In this document: in pieces, positions 1 to 9,329 of the stretch
How the letters are laid out: each line of letters begins with the position of its first letter
How positions within the stretch are numbered: position 1 is the first letter of the stretch
Assembly: GCA_030637505.1 (NCBI GenBank)
Contig: DAOWGJ010000067.1
Span: forward strand, 1-22,308
From: Holophagae bacterium
GTDB taxonomy: Bacteria > Acidobacteriota > Thermoanaerobaculia > Thermoanaerobaculales > Sulfomarinibacteraceae
Reading direction: 5' to 3'
Length of the DNA stretch: 22,308 nt
The notes under the pieces: model-generated
The model's input: only the letters and a program-made list of their open reading frames with translations
Told to the model about the DNA's origin: nothing
Databases searched by the model: none
Position numbers and translations under genes: made by a program

Positions 1-15
1 GGAAGGGGTCCCTAC

Positions 16-220
16 CCAGCGGCACTTTCTCACCTCGGGGTGCTCCAGCCCACGCTGGTCGCTTCGCGACCTCCACGGCTTCGCCGTGTTTGCCCTCCGG
101 GCAAAGCGCGATGTCCCTACGTACGGTTAAGTACGCCTCCGCTCCCCTCGGGTCGAAAACTCCTCTGGGCGCAGCACCTCGGCAACCTCGCGACGAAAGC
201 TGGTGAGAAGTGCGGGTTAG
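16..220 (+). repeat. Intergenic repeat family 1, copy 1 (MITE-like)
   Basis: The right end (202-220, ggtgagaagtgcgggttag) closely matches the right ends of the copies near 4444 and 10678. The block around 92-117 (ccctccgggc, then gcgcgatgtcccta) matches the blocks near 4366 and 10600. The left side (about 18-35, gcactttctcacc) is an approximate inverted counterpart of the right end, as in the copy at 10444-10696, so this may be a short non-autonomous element with inverted termini. The middle is more diverged than in the other two copies. From 221 to 365 I see no further element; that stretch has low third-position GC in the frame of the next gene and is probably its leader. Confidence 0.6.
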
Positions 221-365
221 AGTGCCGATCCCTCGGGGTCTGCTGTTGGATAACCCGGTCTTTCCGGTTGCCTGCAATGGTTCGCGGGGCATTGAATGTG
301 ATCTGGATGGCACGGTCAGTATTCGGTCCCTGGCTCTTGGGGAGCGCCGTCGGGTCGCTGTTCAA

Positions 366-3300
366 ATGATGGCGGGGGCGGCGGTGGCTGCGGAGTTCGA
401 TCTCTGGCCCGGTCGACTGGGATTGAGGGGCGCCCGGGCCAGACGGTCTTCTGGAGGCGCCCAGGCGATCTTCGGGGCTTTCCCGTCCTCTTTGACGGTG
501 GTCCACGCTCGTCTGGGAGGCGGGGATGCCGCATTGGAGACTACTCGGAACGCGGTCCTGGACTCGGTGGCTGAAGTGTGCGGGATCGGAGTCGACGAAC
601 TTCGCCCGGCGGAGGATTTGGGTTTCTTCCTCGAGGGCGCCCTGCGACAGTCGCCGGTGTTGCGGGAGCGGCCCGTTGAGCGAATGGTGGCCCGGTGCCT
701 CTGGGCCTATCAGTGGAACCTCCCGGGACCGCCCGATGAGGGAGAAATTGTCTTCTGGAAGGTTCCAGACCCACTGTTGAGTCGCCGGCTGGGTGGGGCG
801 GTATGGGCGGCGCTTCAACGCGAGGGCCGATCGGCACTCCTGGTTCACGGCGGCGCCTCGATCAGTGCCGACGGTTCCGAGAGGGTCTTGGTCATGATCG
901 GGAGGCACTCGGACGAGGTGCTGGCAGGAGTCGATGCCTGGGCCGGGCGTCAGGGTCGAGCGGCGGTGGTCATCGGGGACTTTCCGCCGGGCTGGGATCC
1001 ACCGACTCCGGAGATCGGGTGCACTCATATCTCCGGGAGACCGTTGGCCGTCACTGGAGTCCCGCTGGACACGGCCTTGCGGGTCGCAGAAGAACGAAAG
1101 GGGCGTTTCGACCCCTGGAACGAAGCCGACCGCCGGGCCCTGACCGAGGCAGCTTGCCACCTCTTCGAACAGCGTTCCTCGACGGCCCAGGGGAAGGGTT
1201 CCCGCGCTGTCGATCCGGTTTTCAGGGCCCTGTCCTTGCGGCGCGACGGCCTGGATAGGACAACGCTGATCGCACTGTCCGGTGCGGACGATGCGGCCTT
1301 GATTCGGAAGGTGGCGGAAGGGGCGGTCGTCATCGACGGGGACCGGTGGCGCCTGCCGACGGCGCCGCGCCTCAGGTCGGACCCGCGCCATGCCGAGATC
1401 GCACAGGGGTTGGCTGAGGATGATCCGCAACGGCGCCTGCATCAGGCGTTGGCCGGAGGGGAGACCGAAGGTTTGATCCGTTGGGCTCGGCTGCAGCTCG
1501 ATCACCTGCGATCCGAGGCCGTCCTTGAGATCCTCGGTCTCATCGAACCCGGCACCCTGGGAACTGCGATCGAAGCCCTGAAGGCCGAGGCCTGCCTTGC
1601 CGGCCTCGATCTGGCCGGCGCCCGCATGGCCGTAGCCGCCATGGAAGGCAGAGCCGGGGATCCCTGGCGCCTGTGGATCGATCTGGAAGATCACGACGAG
1701 CAGTGGAAGCCGCCGGACTTTGATCTCGATATCTTGCTCCAAGCGCATCCCAGGATTGCCGCAGAGTTGGCCGTGCACACATTGCGAGTACTGAAGAAAG
1801 GCCAAGGGACGGGGACCTTTGATGCCGAGGCGCTCCTCGATCGGGCAATTGCTCGGCTCGGCGGCGAACTGGTGAACTGGTACTCGATCCTCCGTGAAGG
1901 CGTGCTGCGGCCCGAGACGATGGAGAGTGCGAAGTGGGTGGAGACCATCACCGGGGAATCAGAGCGGCTGACCAGGCTGGCGGCCCACAAGAGAGCCCTG
2001 ATCTTGACCGGAAGGGGCGCTTGGGCCGAAGCCCGTATTGTCCTTCTCGGCCTGGTCGACGTCGTTCGTTCTCCAGGTCGGTTGGGGAGTATCTTTATCG
2101 ATCTCGGCAATGTAACGACCGACCAGGGCGAAGAGATCGCGTGTCTCCTTCGGGCCCATCGTTTGCTGGAGGCCGCTGGGTTCCGCCACAAGACTCGAAC
2201 CGTGGTGTTCAACCTGGCGATGGTCGATCTCGAAAGACTGCTCCTGGATCGAGCCGAGACACGATTCAAGGCCTGCGCCCCGGACAATGATGCGATGCAT
2301 TCGATCGGACAGGGCTTGCTGGCCGTGGCGCAGGGTGATCTGGACGGACTTTCGGCGGTCATCGGCGGTCTGCCGGACGACGTCGCTGAGCCCCGGGTCC
2401 GCGAGGGATGTCACATGCTTCGGGGACTCGGCGCGCTGTTCGAGGGACGCTTTCTCCCGGCTCGGGCGGATTTGGAGGCCGGAGGCGTCGAGAGCCTGCC
2501 CTGGCTGAGACTTCTGAGCGCCGCAGAGGGCAAAGAGGGGGGCGTCCTTCCGTTGGAGGATCCCTGGGGTATCTGTGTTGCCGCCATCATGGTGGAGAGG
2601 GCTCGAGATACCGGGGGAGGCGTGGACCTTCCGCCAGACGATGCCCCCGGGTTGAAAACGGCCTTGGCCTGTGCCCTGGCCGACGCAGTCCTGCCCAACG
2701 ATCGATGGTTGTCCGGGCGGGATCGGGATGTCATTGCCACTCGTCTTTTGGATTCCGGCATGAAGGGCTGGGCTGATCGGATCAGGGGGCAGGGACGGGC
2801 CGATTTTGAGGTATTTTCTGCCGCGGCAGGCCGAGTGGCCGAGGCCGGATCGTTGCGGACCCCGGCCGAGTCGGACTGGGATACCATCTGCAGAAGTCTG
2901 GGGCTCAGCGGCCTCGAGGTCAGGAGCGGCGCCAATGGGAAGATCCTCTGGCGATGGGGGAACGGTGAGCCTTCCGACGCCGGTCGGCCCGGTGGCGTCA
3001 GGATCATTCCCCTGGGGGGGCGACCGACCTCAGAAGGTGCTTGGAGACTTCTGGAGAGCCTGATCGGAAACCTGGCCCCGTCCGATGCCGAGATCGACGG
3101 CGACGACAAAGGCGACACCTTGGGCATCGCAGGGGCGGGGGCGTCGATTAAAAACCTGAGGCAGGCACTGCGGCGATTTGCCCCTTCAGGGTTGACCGTC
3201 TTGCTCGCCGGGGAGACTGGGGTCGGCAAGGGCCTTGCCGCGGAGGCAATTCATCATGCCTCCGGGCGCAAGGGGGCCTTTGTCACCGTCAACGTTGCCG

Positions 3301-4037
3301 CGGTTACAGGGACCCTGTTCGAAGCGGAAATCTACGGCGTGGTCAAGGGCGCATACACAGGGGCCGACCGGGACCGGACCGGCTTGGCCGAAGATGCTGA
3401 CGGCGGCACCTTGTTTCTGGACGAAATCGGTGATTTGGACCTCTCGCTTCAAGTTAAACTGCTGCGTTTCTTGGACTCTGGAGAGGTGCGCCGCGTCGGA
3501 TCGAGTCGCACGCGTACAGTCGATGTCCGAGTTGTGGCGGCGACCCACCGTGACCTGGAGGCCATGGTGGCGGAGGGGACTTTTCGTCAGGACCTCTACT
3601 ACCGGATGGGATCGGCCAAGATCGTTGTGCCGCCTCTGAGGGAGCGAGGCGGTGACATTCTGATTCTCAGGGATCTCTTCGCCCGCCGGGCGGTCCGTGA
3701 GGTGAATTTGGCGCCGGCGAAATGGAGCGGGGAGGCCGATGCCATGCTCTTGACCCATCACTGGCCGGGAAACGTCCGGGAACTGCGCCAGGCGGTTGAA
3801 ACCGCCCTGGTCGAAGCCGACGGCGCCCTGGTCGGACCGGAGCATTTACCCTCCAGCCTTTCCATAACGAGGACCTCACCTATCAGGCGCTGGCAGGAGG
3901 CACACCGAGATCTGAGGATCGAGTTGATCCGATCGAGTCTCGAACGCAACGACGGCAACCGCGCCGCCACCGCTCGAGAGTTGGGCTTGAGCCGGCAGAC
4001 GTTGCTGTATCACATGAAGTTGTTGGGATTGAAATAG
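366..4037 (+). CDS. Sigma-54-dependent transcriptional activator with very long N-terminal sensory/helical region
   Basis: The C-terminal third is a bacterial enhancer-binding protein. Counting from the ATG at 366, Walker A GETGVGK is at residues 949-955, the sigma-54 contact loop GAYTGA at 995-1000 (a tolerated Y form of GAFTGA), Walker B ends in D1019-E1020, and the arginine-finger segment FRQDLYYRM is at about 1073-1081. A Fis-type helix-turn-helix (NRAATARELGLSRQTLLYHM) ends the protein. It should therefore remodel sigma-54 RNA polymerase using ATP. The first ~900 residues contain no receiver, GAF or PAS domain I can recognise. The order looks like a degenerate STAND-type NTPase and winged helix (about residues 150-380) followed by TPR-like helices (about 430-700); this is inference. 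The frame is open from 210, but that start lies inside a repeat and the 210-365 stretch has weaker GC3, so I prefer the ATG-ATG at 366. No good ribosome site decides it. Targets are unknown. Confidence 0.85.
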   Translation: MMAGAAVAAEFDLWPGRLGLRGARARRSSGGAQAIFGAFPSSLTVVHARLGGGDAALETTRNAVLDSVAEVCGIGVDELRPAEDLGFFLEGALRQSPVLRERPVERMVARCLWAYQWNLPGPPDEGEIVFWKVPDPLLSRRLGGAVWAALQREGRSALLVHGGASISADGSERVLVMIGRHSDEVLAGVDAWAGRQGRAAVVIGDFPPGWDPPTPEIGCTHISGRPLAVTGVPLDTALRVAEERKGRFDPWNEADRRALTEAACHLFEQRSSTAQGKGSRAVDPVFRALSLRRDGLDRTTLIALSGADDAALIRKVAEGAVVIDGDRWRLPTAPRLRSDPRHAEIAQGLAEDDPQRRLHQALAGGETEGLIRWARLQLDHLRSEAVLEILGLIEPGTLGTAIEALKAEACLAGLDLAGARMAVAAMEGRAGDPWRLWIDLEDHDEQWKPPDFDLDILLQAHPRIAAELAVHTLRVLKKGQGTGTFDAEALLDRAIARLGGELVNWYSILREGVLRPETMESAKWVETITGESERLTRLAAHKRALILTGRGAWAEARIVLLGLVDVVRSPGRLGSIFIDLGNVTTDQGEEIACLLRAHRLLEAAGFRHKTRTVVFNLAMVDLERLLLDRAETRFKACAPDNDAMHSIGQGLLAVAQGDLDGLSAVIGGLPDDVAEPRVREGCHMLRGLGALFEGRFLPARADLEAGGVESLPWLRLLSAAEGKEGGVLPLEDPWGICVAAIMVERARDTGGGVDLPPDDAPGLKTALACALADAVLPNDRWLSGRDRDVIATRLLDSGMKGWADRIRGQGRADFEVFSAAAGRVAEAGSLRTPAESDWDTICRSLGLSGLEVRSGANGKILWRWGNGEPSDAGRPGGVRIIPLGGRPTSEGAWRLLESLIGNLAPSDAEIDGDDKGDTLGIAGAGASIKNLRQALRRFAPSGLTVLLAGETGVGKGLAAEAIHHASGRKGAFVTVNVAAVTGTLFEAEIYGVVKGAYTGADRDRTGLAEDADGGTLFLDEIGDLDLSLQVKLLRFLDSGEVRRVGSSRTRTVDVRVVAATHRDLEAMVAEGTFRQDLYYRMGSAKIVVPPLRERGGDILILRDLFARRAVREVNLAPAKWSGEADAMLLTHHWPGNVRELRQAVETALVEADGALVGPEHLPSSLSITRTSPIRRWQEAHRDLRIELIRSSLERNDGNRAATARELGLSRQTLLYHMKLLGLK

Positions 4038-4057
4038 CAATTCGTCGGACGAGTTGC
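4037..4057 (+). terminator. Possible Rho-independent terminator of the sigma-54 activator gene
   Basis: A 9-bp stem (gcaattcgt / acgagttgc, one G-U pair) with a cgg loop begins at the last base of the stop codon and is followed by tttgtt. The U-run is short, so this is a moderate call. Confidence 0.45.
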
Positions 4058-4085
4058 TTTGTTGGGGAGCAGGAGCGTTCTGTAG

Positions 4086-4103
4086 GGTGGGCCTTGGCCC
4101 ACC
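4086..4103. repeat. Short palindrome (ggtgggcc-tt-ggcccacc)
   Basis: A perfect 8-bp inverted repeat with a 2-base spacer in a non-coding stretch. No U-run follows on either strand, so it is not a convincing terminator. Similar gtagggtgggc-type palindromes are scattered in many bacterial genomes. The rest of 4104-4340 shows no gene or element I can support. Confidence 0.4.
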
Positions 4104-4340
4104 AACGGGGGTTGGATTCAACGTCAGGGACAGAAAACAGAGGCAGATTCAGCGGCCGGGGCAGTTGGCAGCGACCGGTACAACGCCGACGCTCAATTCT
4201 AAGAGCGCCAAAAACGCTGGGCGGGACGTGCCTCGAAGATGAGTCAAGGCCCGTTCTTCGAAGAACTGGTCTTCCCCCACCGTCGTCGGTCCTGTGGTAG
4301 CTGTGGGAAACGTCCGGAGTTTTCCAAGTGCCTGTGGAAA

Positions 4341-4458
4341 GGCACGAGCCTGCCGGCTCGACAGCCCTTCGGGCTTGGCGCGATGTCCCTATCTGCGAAA
4401 ACACTGCATCTCACCACGTCTTCCGCACCTCGAGACGAAAACTGGTGAGAAGGGCGGG
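4341..4458 (+). repeat. Intergenic repeat family 1, copy 2
   Basis: About 118 bp that are nearly identical to 10575-10692, with only scattered single-base differences. Shared landmarks are the ggcacgagcctg start, a gcccttcgggc hairpin, gcgcgatgtccctat, cgaaaacactgcatctcacc and a terminal ggtgagaagggcggg. Unlike copy 3, no inverted left end is visible upstream, so this copy looks partial. It lies between two converging transcription units and contains no coding frame that is also conserved in the other copies. Confidence 0.7.
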
Positions 4459-4472
4459 TCATCACAGGAGAT

Positions 4473-4502
4473 AAAAAAACGAGGCCGGGATACCCGGCCT
4501 CG
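4473..4502 (-). terminator. Rho-independent terminator of the PKD-protein operon
   Basis: On the minus strand a perfect 10-bp GC-rich stem (cgaggccggg / cccggcctcg) with a 3-base loop is followed by seven T residues (seen as aaaaaaa at 4473-4479 on the plus strand). It lies about 20 bp past the stop codon of the gene ending at 4522. There is no T-run on the other side, so it acts on the minus strand only. Confidence 0.9.
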
Positions 4503-4521
4503 AAGTTGGTTGTCGATGGCA

Positions 4522-7500
4522 TCAGGACGAGTTTGCTGAAGAGTCCATCAAATTGATATCCTCGAGAATGTCCTTCCAATTCTCGAGTTCGGAGTCCGGG
4601 GTCGCCGGATTCAGCCGGGCGGCCTCGGCGGCACAGAGCGCCTCAATCAGCGCCGTGTCCGGTACGTCGTCGAAATCGGTGTCTACCAGCTCGTCATGCT
4701 CGATCGCACCGTTGGCGAAGTTGAGCCAAACGGCCAGCAACTGACGGTCGAACTGGACTCGAATGTCACCGTTGGAGTGGGACGGATCCAGCACTTCCTC
4801 GGCATCATCGAGCGAGTCGGCGTCGGTTTCTTCGGAGAAGATAGAGCTCATGTGATCGACGATGTCGAGGTAGCATTGCAGCTGTTCATCGTCGAAGAAG
4901 CGTCGGCCTTTCCGCCGGTAGTTGTGATACCAGTACCCGGCCGACCGCACGGTCTCCGCGTTGCCCGTGATGACCACGTCTGTGTCGTCGGAAGCCGTGC
5001 CTCCGTCGTCGTCCAATGCCGAAAAGACCACGTTGTAGAAACACGCGTCATCGAAGGCGTGAGTTTTCATGTCGGTGACGTCACGCGGTGAGACCTCGGG
5101 GCTCGGCAACGGGTCCGGATTGCCGGGAATAGGAACACCAACCAGGTAGTCGGTAGTCACGTCCGGTGATGGTGGACCGTCATCCCAGTCCCAGCTCAAA
5201 AACAGATCGTCGCTGCCTGGATCGGTCGATTGCGCCGAGAAGTCCACGTCTTCGCCCGCATGGGCGATGAAGAACGGCGCCCCACAGACGTTGATAGTAT
5301 CCGTCTCGTCGATGACAGCGGTCGGATCGAGGTTGTTGACGGTGAGGCTGAACCAGTCCATACCCACTCCGCCGTCGTCGTCGGTGACCGAGATGGCAAT
5401 CGTGAATCCTCCGCCGTCGTCATTGTCACCGTACTGTTTCGACCCGGTGACTGTGCCGACATCCGGATCGTCACAGTCGGATCCCTGGATCGTCACATTC
5501 AGCAAACCTGCCTCGGGAGGCCAGAGGGCATAACCCCAATCGATTGTGGAACTGTAGGTATCCAGCCAGCCAGGATCCGAGAAGTTTGCGAGCACGTTGA
5601 TGATGTCACCCTCGTCGATTTCGGTGATCTGGCCGGCGTCGACGGCTACTGTGGGCGCCACGTTATCGATCGTCACCTTCGTGGATTCGCAGGTCGAGGT
5701 ATCGTCGTCGAATCCGCAGACTTCGACAGTGTAGACGCCGTTGTCCCCATAACAGTGGTTTACTTTGAAGGTGAGCGTGGCATCCGGTCGTACGTTTTCG
5801 AGCACACCGCCGACATCCTCGGTTGGCGACCCATCACCCCAGTTGATGGTGCCCGTCAGATCCTCGAGCCATCCTGGATCGGTCACGGTTCCCGTAACCA
5901 CCAGGGGCGCCCCTTCATCTTCCGGGTCCTGTGGATCAAAGACCACAGTCGGCGCCACGTTGTTGACGGTGACGGTTGTCTCGTCGATGTCGGTCAGGCC
6001 GGAATCACCGTCGGTGACCTTGAGTTTCACCGTGTAAACTCCGTCCTGGCCCACGAAAACAAACGTCGGATTGACGTCGGTGGAATCGTCGAATTGTCCG
6101 TCGTCGTCAAGGTCCCAAGCGTAGCTGATGCTGCCGCTCGGTGAGGACGACCCGGAGCCGTCGAGGATTTGATCTATGCCCTCGTTGGTTTCATAAGGAC
6201 CTCCGGCATCGGCCGCCGGGGGCTGGTCGAACTCCACTCGCCAGACCCCACGACCGCGGGTGCCGACGTAGAGGCTGATGTCACGGCCTCCTGGCGACTC
6301 GTGGTCAAAGTAGGCGTACCAGGGTTGCGGCAGGTGGGGTGTGCTGCCCCCGGTGCTGTCGGGATTGGAGATGGCAACCCACTCGTCACCCCTATCGGTG
6401 GACAAAAAGACTCCCGAGTCCCTTCCGCCGGCGGCCATAATATTGGGATCCTCGGCATCGAAGGCAACCAGGCTGGGCTGGGGATAGCCCGAAAAGTTCG
6501 TCGAGCTGGTGGGACCAAAAGAGTTGACGTAGAGGTAATCACCGCTCCCGGTCATCAAATCATCGAGTTCCGGGAGATTGTCCCACGTGGCGCCGCCATC
6601 AGTGGACACCATCATCCGCGGCGGATTGCTGTTGGCCGCGATGAACAGTCTCTCCGGGTCGTTTGGATCCACGTCGAAGATTCCGGCCCTCCCTGCGGGC
6701 AGGTTGACCTGGGTCCAGGAACCGCCGGGGTTGGTGCCGTCGAAGCGCCACAGGCGATCCTGCCCCCGGCCGTCGCACCTTCCCTGCTGGACGTAGAAGG
6801 TCGGTGTGGCTCCGTCCAGGGACGCCTTCACCGCACAGGCTCCGGTACCGCCACCCCCTGTTGGTGGTTCGGTAGCATTGCCGAGCTCGGTCCATACGAT
6901 TGGGTTGGCGGTGATATCGGTCGTGATGTGAATACCGCCGTCCCCGCCGTTGACTCCGGTACATCCTTGGAGTTCATCGGGTTCGTCGATTTGGCCGTCT
7001 CCGTCATCGTCGACACCGTTGGGAAAGGTCGTGCAATCTCGGGTTATGACCACGAATTTATCCTGCCCAAAGTTGTCGATGATGTCTGGAAAGATAAAGC
7101 CGGGCAGCAGGCCGTCCGCCGGGTATGTGTTGACCTGGGGGCTGGATATCAGCCCCGGGTTACCGAGGTACAGTTTGTTTCTTCGGGGGCTGCCGCAACA
7201 CATCGTATAGAGTGCGTTGGAGTTGTCGGCCGCAAAATCAAAGCCGTCGCAGCACATGCTGTTGTTCCACGTGGGTGGAGATGCGCCGCCGTCGGTTGCG
7301 CCGAAAGTGCCGTTGTCCTGGACGCCGAAGTAGAGGTCCTCCGACGTGGCGGTCGCGTTGTCGTTCCCGGCCAGTGCCCACAACCAGAGGGCATGTGGCG
7401 TCGTATTGGGTTGCTCCCAAGCCGGTGTGTGGCAGCCGGGACTGGACCCTATGGTGTTGTAGTAGACACCACCGTCGCAGGAGAAAATCGTGGGACAGGC

Positions 7501-8685
7501 GTCCACGGAGGTGGCACTGTCAAAGACAATGTCGCCGACATCGTCGTGACCACCGTTGGATCGGGTGTACGGTCCGGCCCATCCTGTCGGCGGGGAGCTG
7601 CCTGGGGGGCCGGTGACCGCCTGCGGACAACGGAGTCCTCCGCCGTCGGGATTGCTGATACATTTCCCCCGATACAGACGGACATCACCGAACCAAAGGT
7701 CGAAACGGTCATCATCTCCGTCGTCGGAGCGCTGGTTTGTGGCCACGAAAGGGATACGGCCCTGGCGGCGGGAATCCGGAGTGCCGAGATTTGTCCAGGT
7801 GGCGCCGCCGTCGTCCGATTCATAGATGTTCGCGCCCACGGTCACGAAGAGAACGTTGGCTTCGTCAGGTGAAACTGCGATGGAGCAAACACCCGTGGGA
7901 AGGCCTGATCCCGTGGTCCAACTCCCTCCGCCGTTGATGGATCGAAAGTGGCCGTTGTTGCCGCAGACGTCGATAATGCCGTTATCGTGCACGACGACGT
8001 CCCATACTGTTCCATCGTTGCCGTCCTGGGTAGCATCGGCCTCAACGCGGGTCCAGGTGGAACCACTGTCCGTACTGACCGCCACTCCACACCTGGTGCC
8101 GATGTAGACGTCTGAGGGAGTATCGGGATCAACTGCAATTCCGAAGGCCGAATGCTGGGCCAGGCTGGTTGAGGTGCAGAGCCCCGAGGGATCAGGGATA
8201 TTCGGGTGCGTCCAGCCGGCGCCGCCGTTGGTGCTGACGTTGATACCGGCCAGGCTGTTGACCCGTCCGTCGAAGGACGAGGTGGCATAGACTCGGCTGG
8301 AATTACTCGGGTCCACTTTGACATTCCATGTCGCGTTGGGATTATGTGCATTGAGGCGGCCCCATGTGAGCCCGCCGTCGGTGGTTTTATAGATGCCGCC
8401 CCACTCGGTGGCAGCGTAATACACCTGGTTGTTGCCGGGGTCCACCCCGATTCCATTGACCCGGCCGCCGCTGGCGCCGTCGGGATCTGTGCTGTCAAAG
8501 TTGGAATTATTGGGATTGATATCGGTCCAGTCAAACTGTGCCGACGCCGGGGAGATGCCAATGAAAAGGCATAAGAACAGGGCCACGACCAGCGCTGCCG
8601 GCAACACCGGACGATATCGGTCCGCGGTTCTCGTCGGTTGATGATCGAAGCGGGATACAACAGGAAGATGGCGACGGGTTTTCAT
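4522..8685 (-). CDS. Large secreted Asp-box (BNR/sortilin-like) beta-propeller protein with four PKD domains
   Basis: A 1387-residue exported protein. A positively charged N-region of about 30 residues precedes a hydrophobic stretch and a PASAQ-type cleavage site near residue 50. Residues ~50-820 carry at least seven Asp-box motifs (for example STDGGATW, SDDGGATW, TTDGGLTW), typical of sialidase/VPS10-like propellers, and an acidic calcium-loop-like DDDGDGQIDE segment. About four PKD-type Ig domains follow (~825-1230; the first shows GGPYETNEG and YAWDLDDDG). The last ~155 residues form a separate domain starting AGYWYHNYR and including RQLLAVWLNFANG; similar GYW...QLLA..LN modules end other secreted bacterial proteins. 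I see no catalytic residues, so carbohydrate or protein binding at the cell surface is the likely role. The start follows a strong gggaggtg site and overlaps the upstream stop as ATGA, so translation is coupled. Confidence 0.85.
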   Translation of the reverse strand: MKTRRHLPVVSRFDHQPTRTADRYRPVLPAALVVALFLCLFIGISPASAQFDWTDINPNNSNFDSTDPDGASGGRVNGIGVDPGNNQVYYAATEWGGIYKTTDGGLTWGRLNAHNPNATWNVKVDPSNSSRVYATSSFDGRVNSLAGINVSTNGGAGWTHPNIPDPSGLCTSTSLAQHSAFGIAVDPDTPSDVYIGTRCGVAVSTDSGSTWTRVEADATQDGNDGTVWDVVVHDNGIIDVCGNNGHFRSINGGGSWTTGSGLPTGVCSIAVSPDEANVLFVTVGANIYESDDGGATWTNLGTPDSRRQGRIPFVATNQRSDDGDDDRFDLWFGDVRLYRGKCISNPDGGGLRCPQAVTGPPGSSPPTGWAGPYTRSNGGHDDVGDIVFDSATSVDACPTIFSCDGGVYYNTIGSSPGCHTPAWEQPNTTPHALWLWALAGNDNATATSEDLYFGVQDNGTFGATDGGASPPTWNNSMCCDGFDFAADNSNALYTMCCGSPRRNKLYLGNPGLISSPQVNTYPADGLLPGFIFPDIIDNFGQDKFVVITRDCTTFPNGVDDDGDGQIDEPDELQGCTGVNGGDGGIHITTDITANPIVWTELGNATEPPTGGGGTGACAVKASLDGATPTFYVQQGRCDGRGQDRLWRFDGTNPGGSWTQVNLPAGRAGIFDVDPNDPERLFIAANSNPPRMMVSTDGGATWDNLPELDDLMTGSGDYLYVNSFGPTSSTNFSGYPQPSLVAFDAEDPNIMAAGGRDSGVFLSTDRGDEWVAISNPDSTGGSTPHLPQPWYAYFDHESPGGRDISLYVGTRGRGVWRVEFDQPPAADAGGPYETNEGIDQILDGSGSSSPSGSISYAWDLDDDGQFDDSTDVNPTFVFVGQDGVYTVKLKVTDGDSGLTDIDETTVTVNNVAPTVVFDPQDPEDEGAPLVVTGTVTDPGWLEDLTGTINWGDGSPTEDVGGVLENVRPDATLTFKVNHCYGDNGVYTVEVCGFDDDTSTCESTKVTIDNVAPTVAVDAGQITEIDEGDIINVLANFSDPGWLDTYSSTIDWGYALWPPEAGLLNVTIQGSDCDDPDVGTVTGSKQYGDNDDGGGFTIAISVTDDDGGVGMDWFSLTVNNLDPTAVIDETDTINVCGAPFFIAHAGEDVDFSAQSTDPGSDDLFLSWDWDDGPPSPDVTTDYLVGVPIPGNPDPLPSPEVSPRDVTDMKTHAFDDACFYNVVFSALDDDGGTASDDTDVVITGNAETVRSAGYWYHNYRRKGRRFFDDEQLQCYLDIVDHMSSIFSEETDADSLDDAEEVLDPSHSNGDIRVQFDRQLLAVWLNFANGAIEHDELVDTDFDDVPDTALIEALCAAEAARLNPATPDSELENWKDILEDINLMDSSANSS

Positions 8686-9329
8686 CGTTCACCTCCCTCG
8701 ATCTCATCGAGGCCGTCGACGGCGCATATCGGCGACATGAAATGGACCTTGGGGCTCGCGACCCAACCGTCCGGCGTGAGGGCAAGGACCCGCGTGCGGT
8801 AATAGACGCCAGGTTCGAGGTTGGGCAGGACAATGGCCAGTGATTCCGGGCCGTCGCTCTTGCCGGACTCAGGTGTCTCAAGCACACGCATCGCCTCGGT
8901 CCGGGAGATGTTCAGCGATTGGTATTGGTTGCGTTCCAGACCTTCCGGGAACTTACTGAGGTCAATTCGGAACTCATCACTGGAGACGAGATCCGCAAGG
9001 TAGGCACTTTTTCCAGCTTCGACCGCATCGATGCTCCAGGTCAATATTGCCTCGGGCACACCGAGGTGCAGCTCACTGCATCGACCTTCGGCCTCGACCA
9101 CAAAAGCCGACGCCGTGTCACGATCTGTAAGGACCGGAATTCCCTGGTCCGCACCGAGGTGTGAGAAGGCAATGGACACAAGGACGAGCGTGAAACCGAA
9201 ACAGAAGAACGGACGGATGTTCTTGAACCGTCCGTGGTCATCTAACAGTGTCGGCTGTGCCCGGCGGGTGTGGGAACACTTCTCCAGCGCGTGGCGTTTT
9301 GTCTGTGAAAGATCTTTACAGGTGTACAT
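8682..9329 (-). CDS. Small exported or membrane-anchored protein of unknown function
   Basis: 215 residues, not recognised. A charged N-region of about 38 residues precedes one hydrophobic segment (FGFTLVLVSIAF), so it is a long signal peptide or an N-terminal anchor. The rest is predicted outside the membrane and ends with a beta-rich stretch (LEPGVYYRTRVLALTPDGW) resembling a fibronectin-III-like strand pair; this resemblance is weak. The frame also opens at a TTG (9338), but an aaggag site abuts that codon with no spacer, whereas it sits 9 bases before the ATG at 9329, which decides the start. It is the first gene of a two-gene operon: its TGA overlaps the ATG of the PKD protein. A joint envelope role with the PKD protein is likely but unproven. 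Confidence 0.7.
   Translation of the reverse strand: MYTCKDLSQTKRHALEKCSHTRRAQPTLLDDHGRFKNIRPFFCFGFTLVLVSIAFSHLGADQGIPVLTDRDTASAFVVEAEGRCSELHLGVPEAILTWSIDAVEAGKSAYLADLVSSDEFRIDLSKFPEGLERNQYQSLNISRTEAMRVLETPESGKSDGPESLAIVLPNLEPGVYYRTRVLALTPDGWVASPKVHFMSPICAVDGLDEIEGGER

Noticed and set aside
117..1805. 562-codon minus-strand open frame opposite the sigma-54 activator gene
   Set aside because: It lies wholly antisense to a gene with real domains, has low-complexity Pro/Arg/Gln-rich content with no motif, and runs into a repeat. Long antisense frames are expected at this GC content.
6169..7872. 567-codon plus-strand open frame opposite the Asp-box/PKD gene
   Set aside because: Antisense shadow of a gene with clear domains; the Val/Gly-rich translation has no recognisable family. 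The 5230-6144 plus frame is rejected for the same reason.
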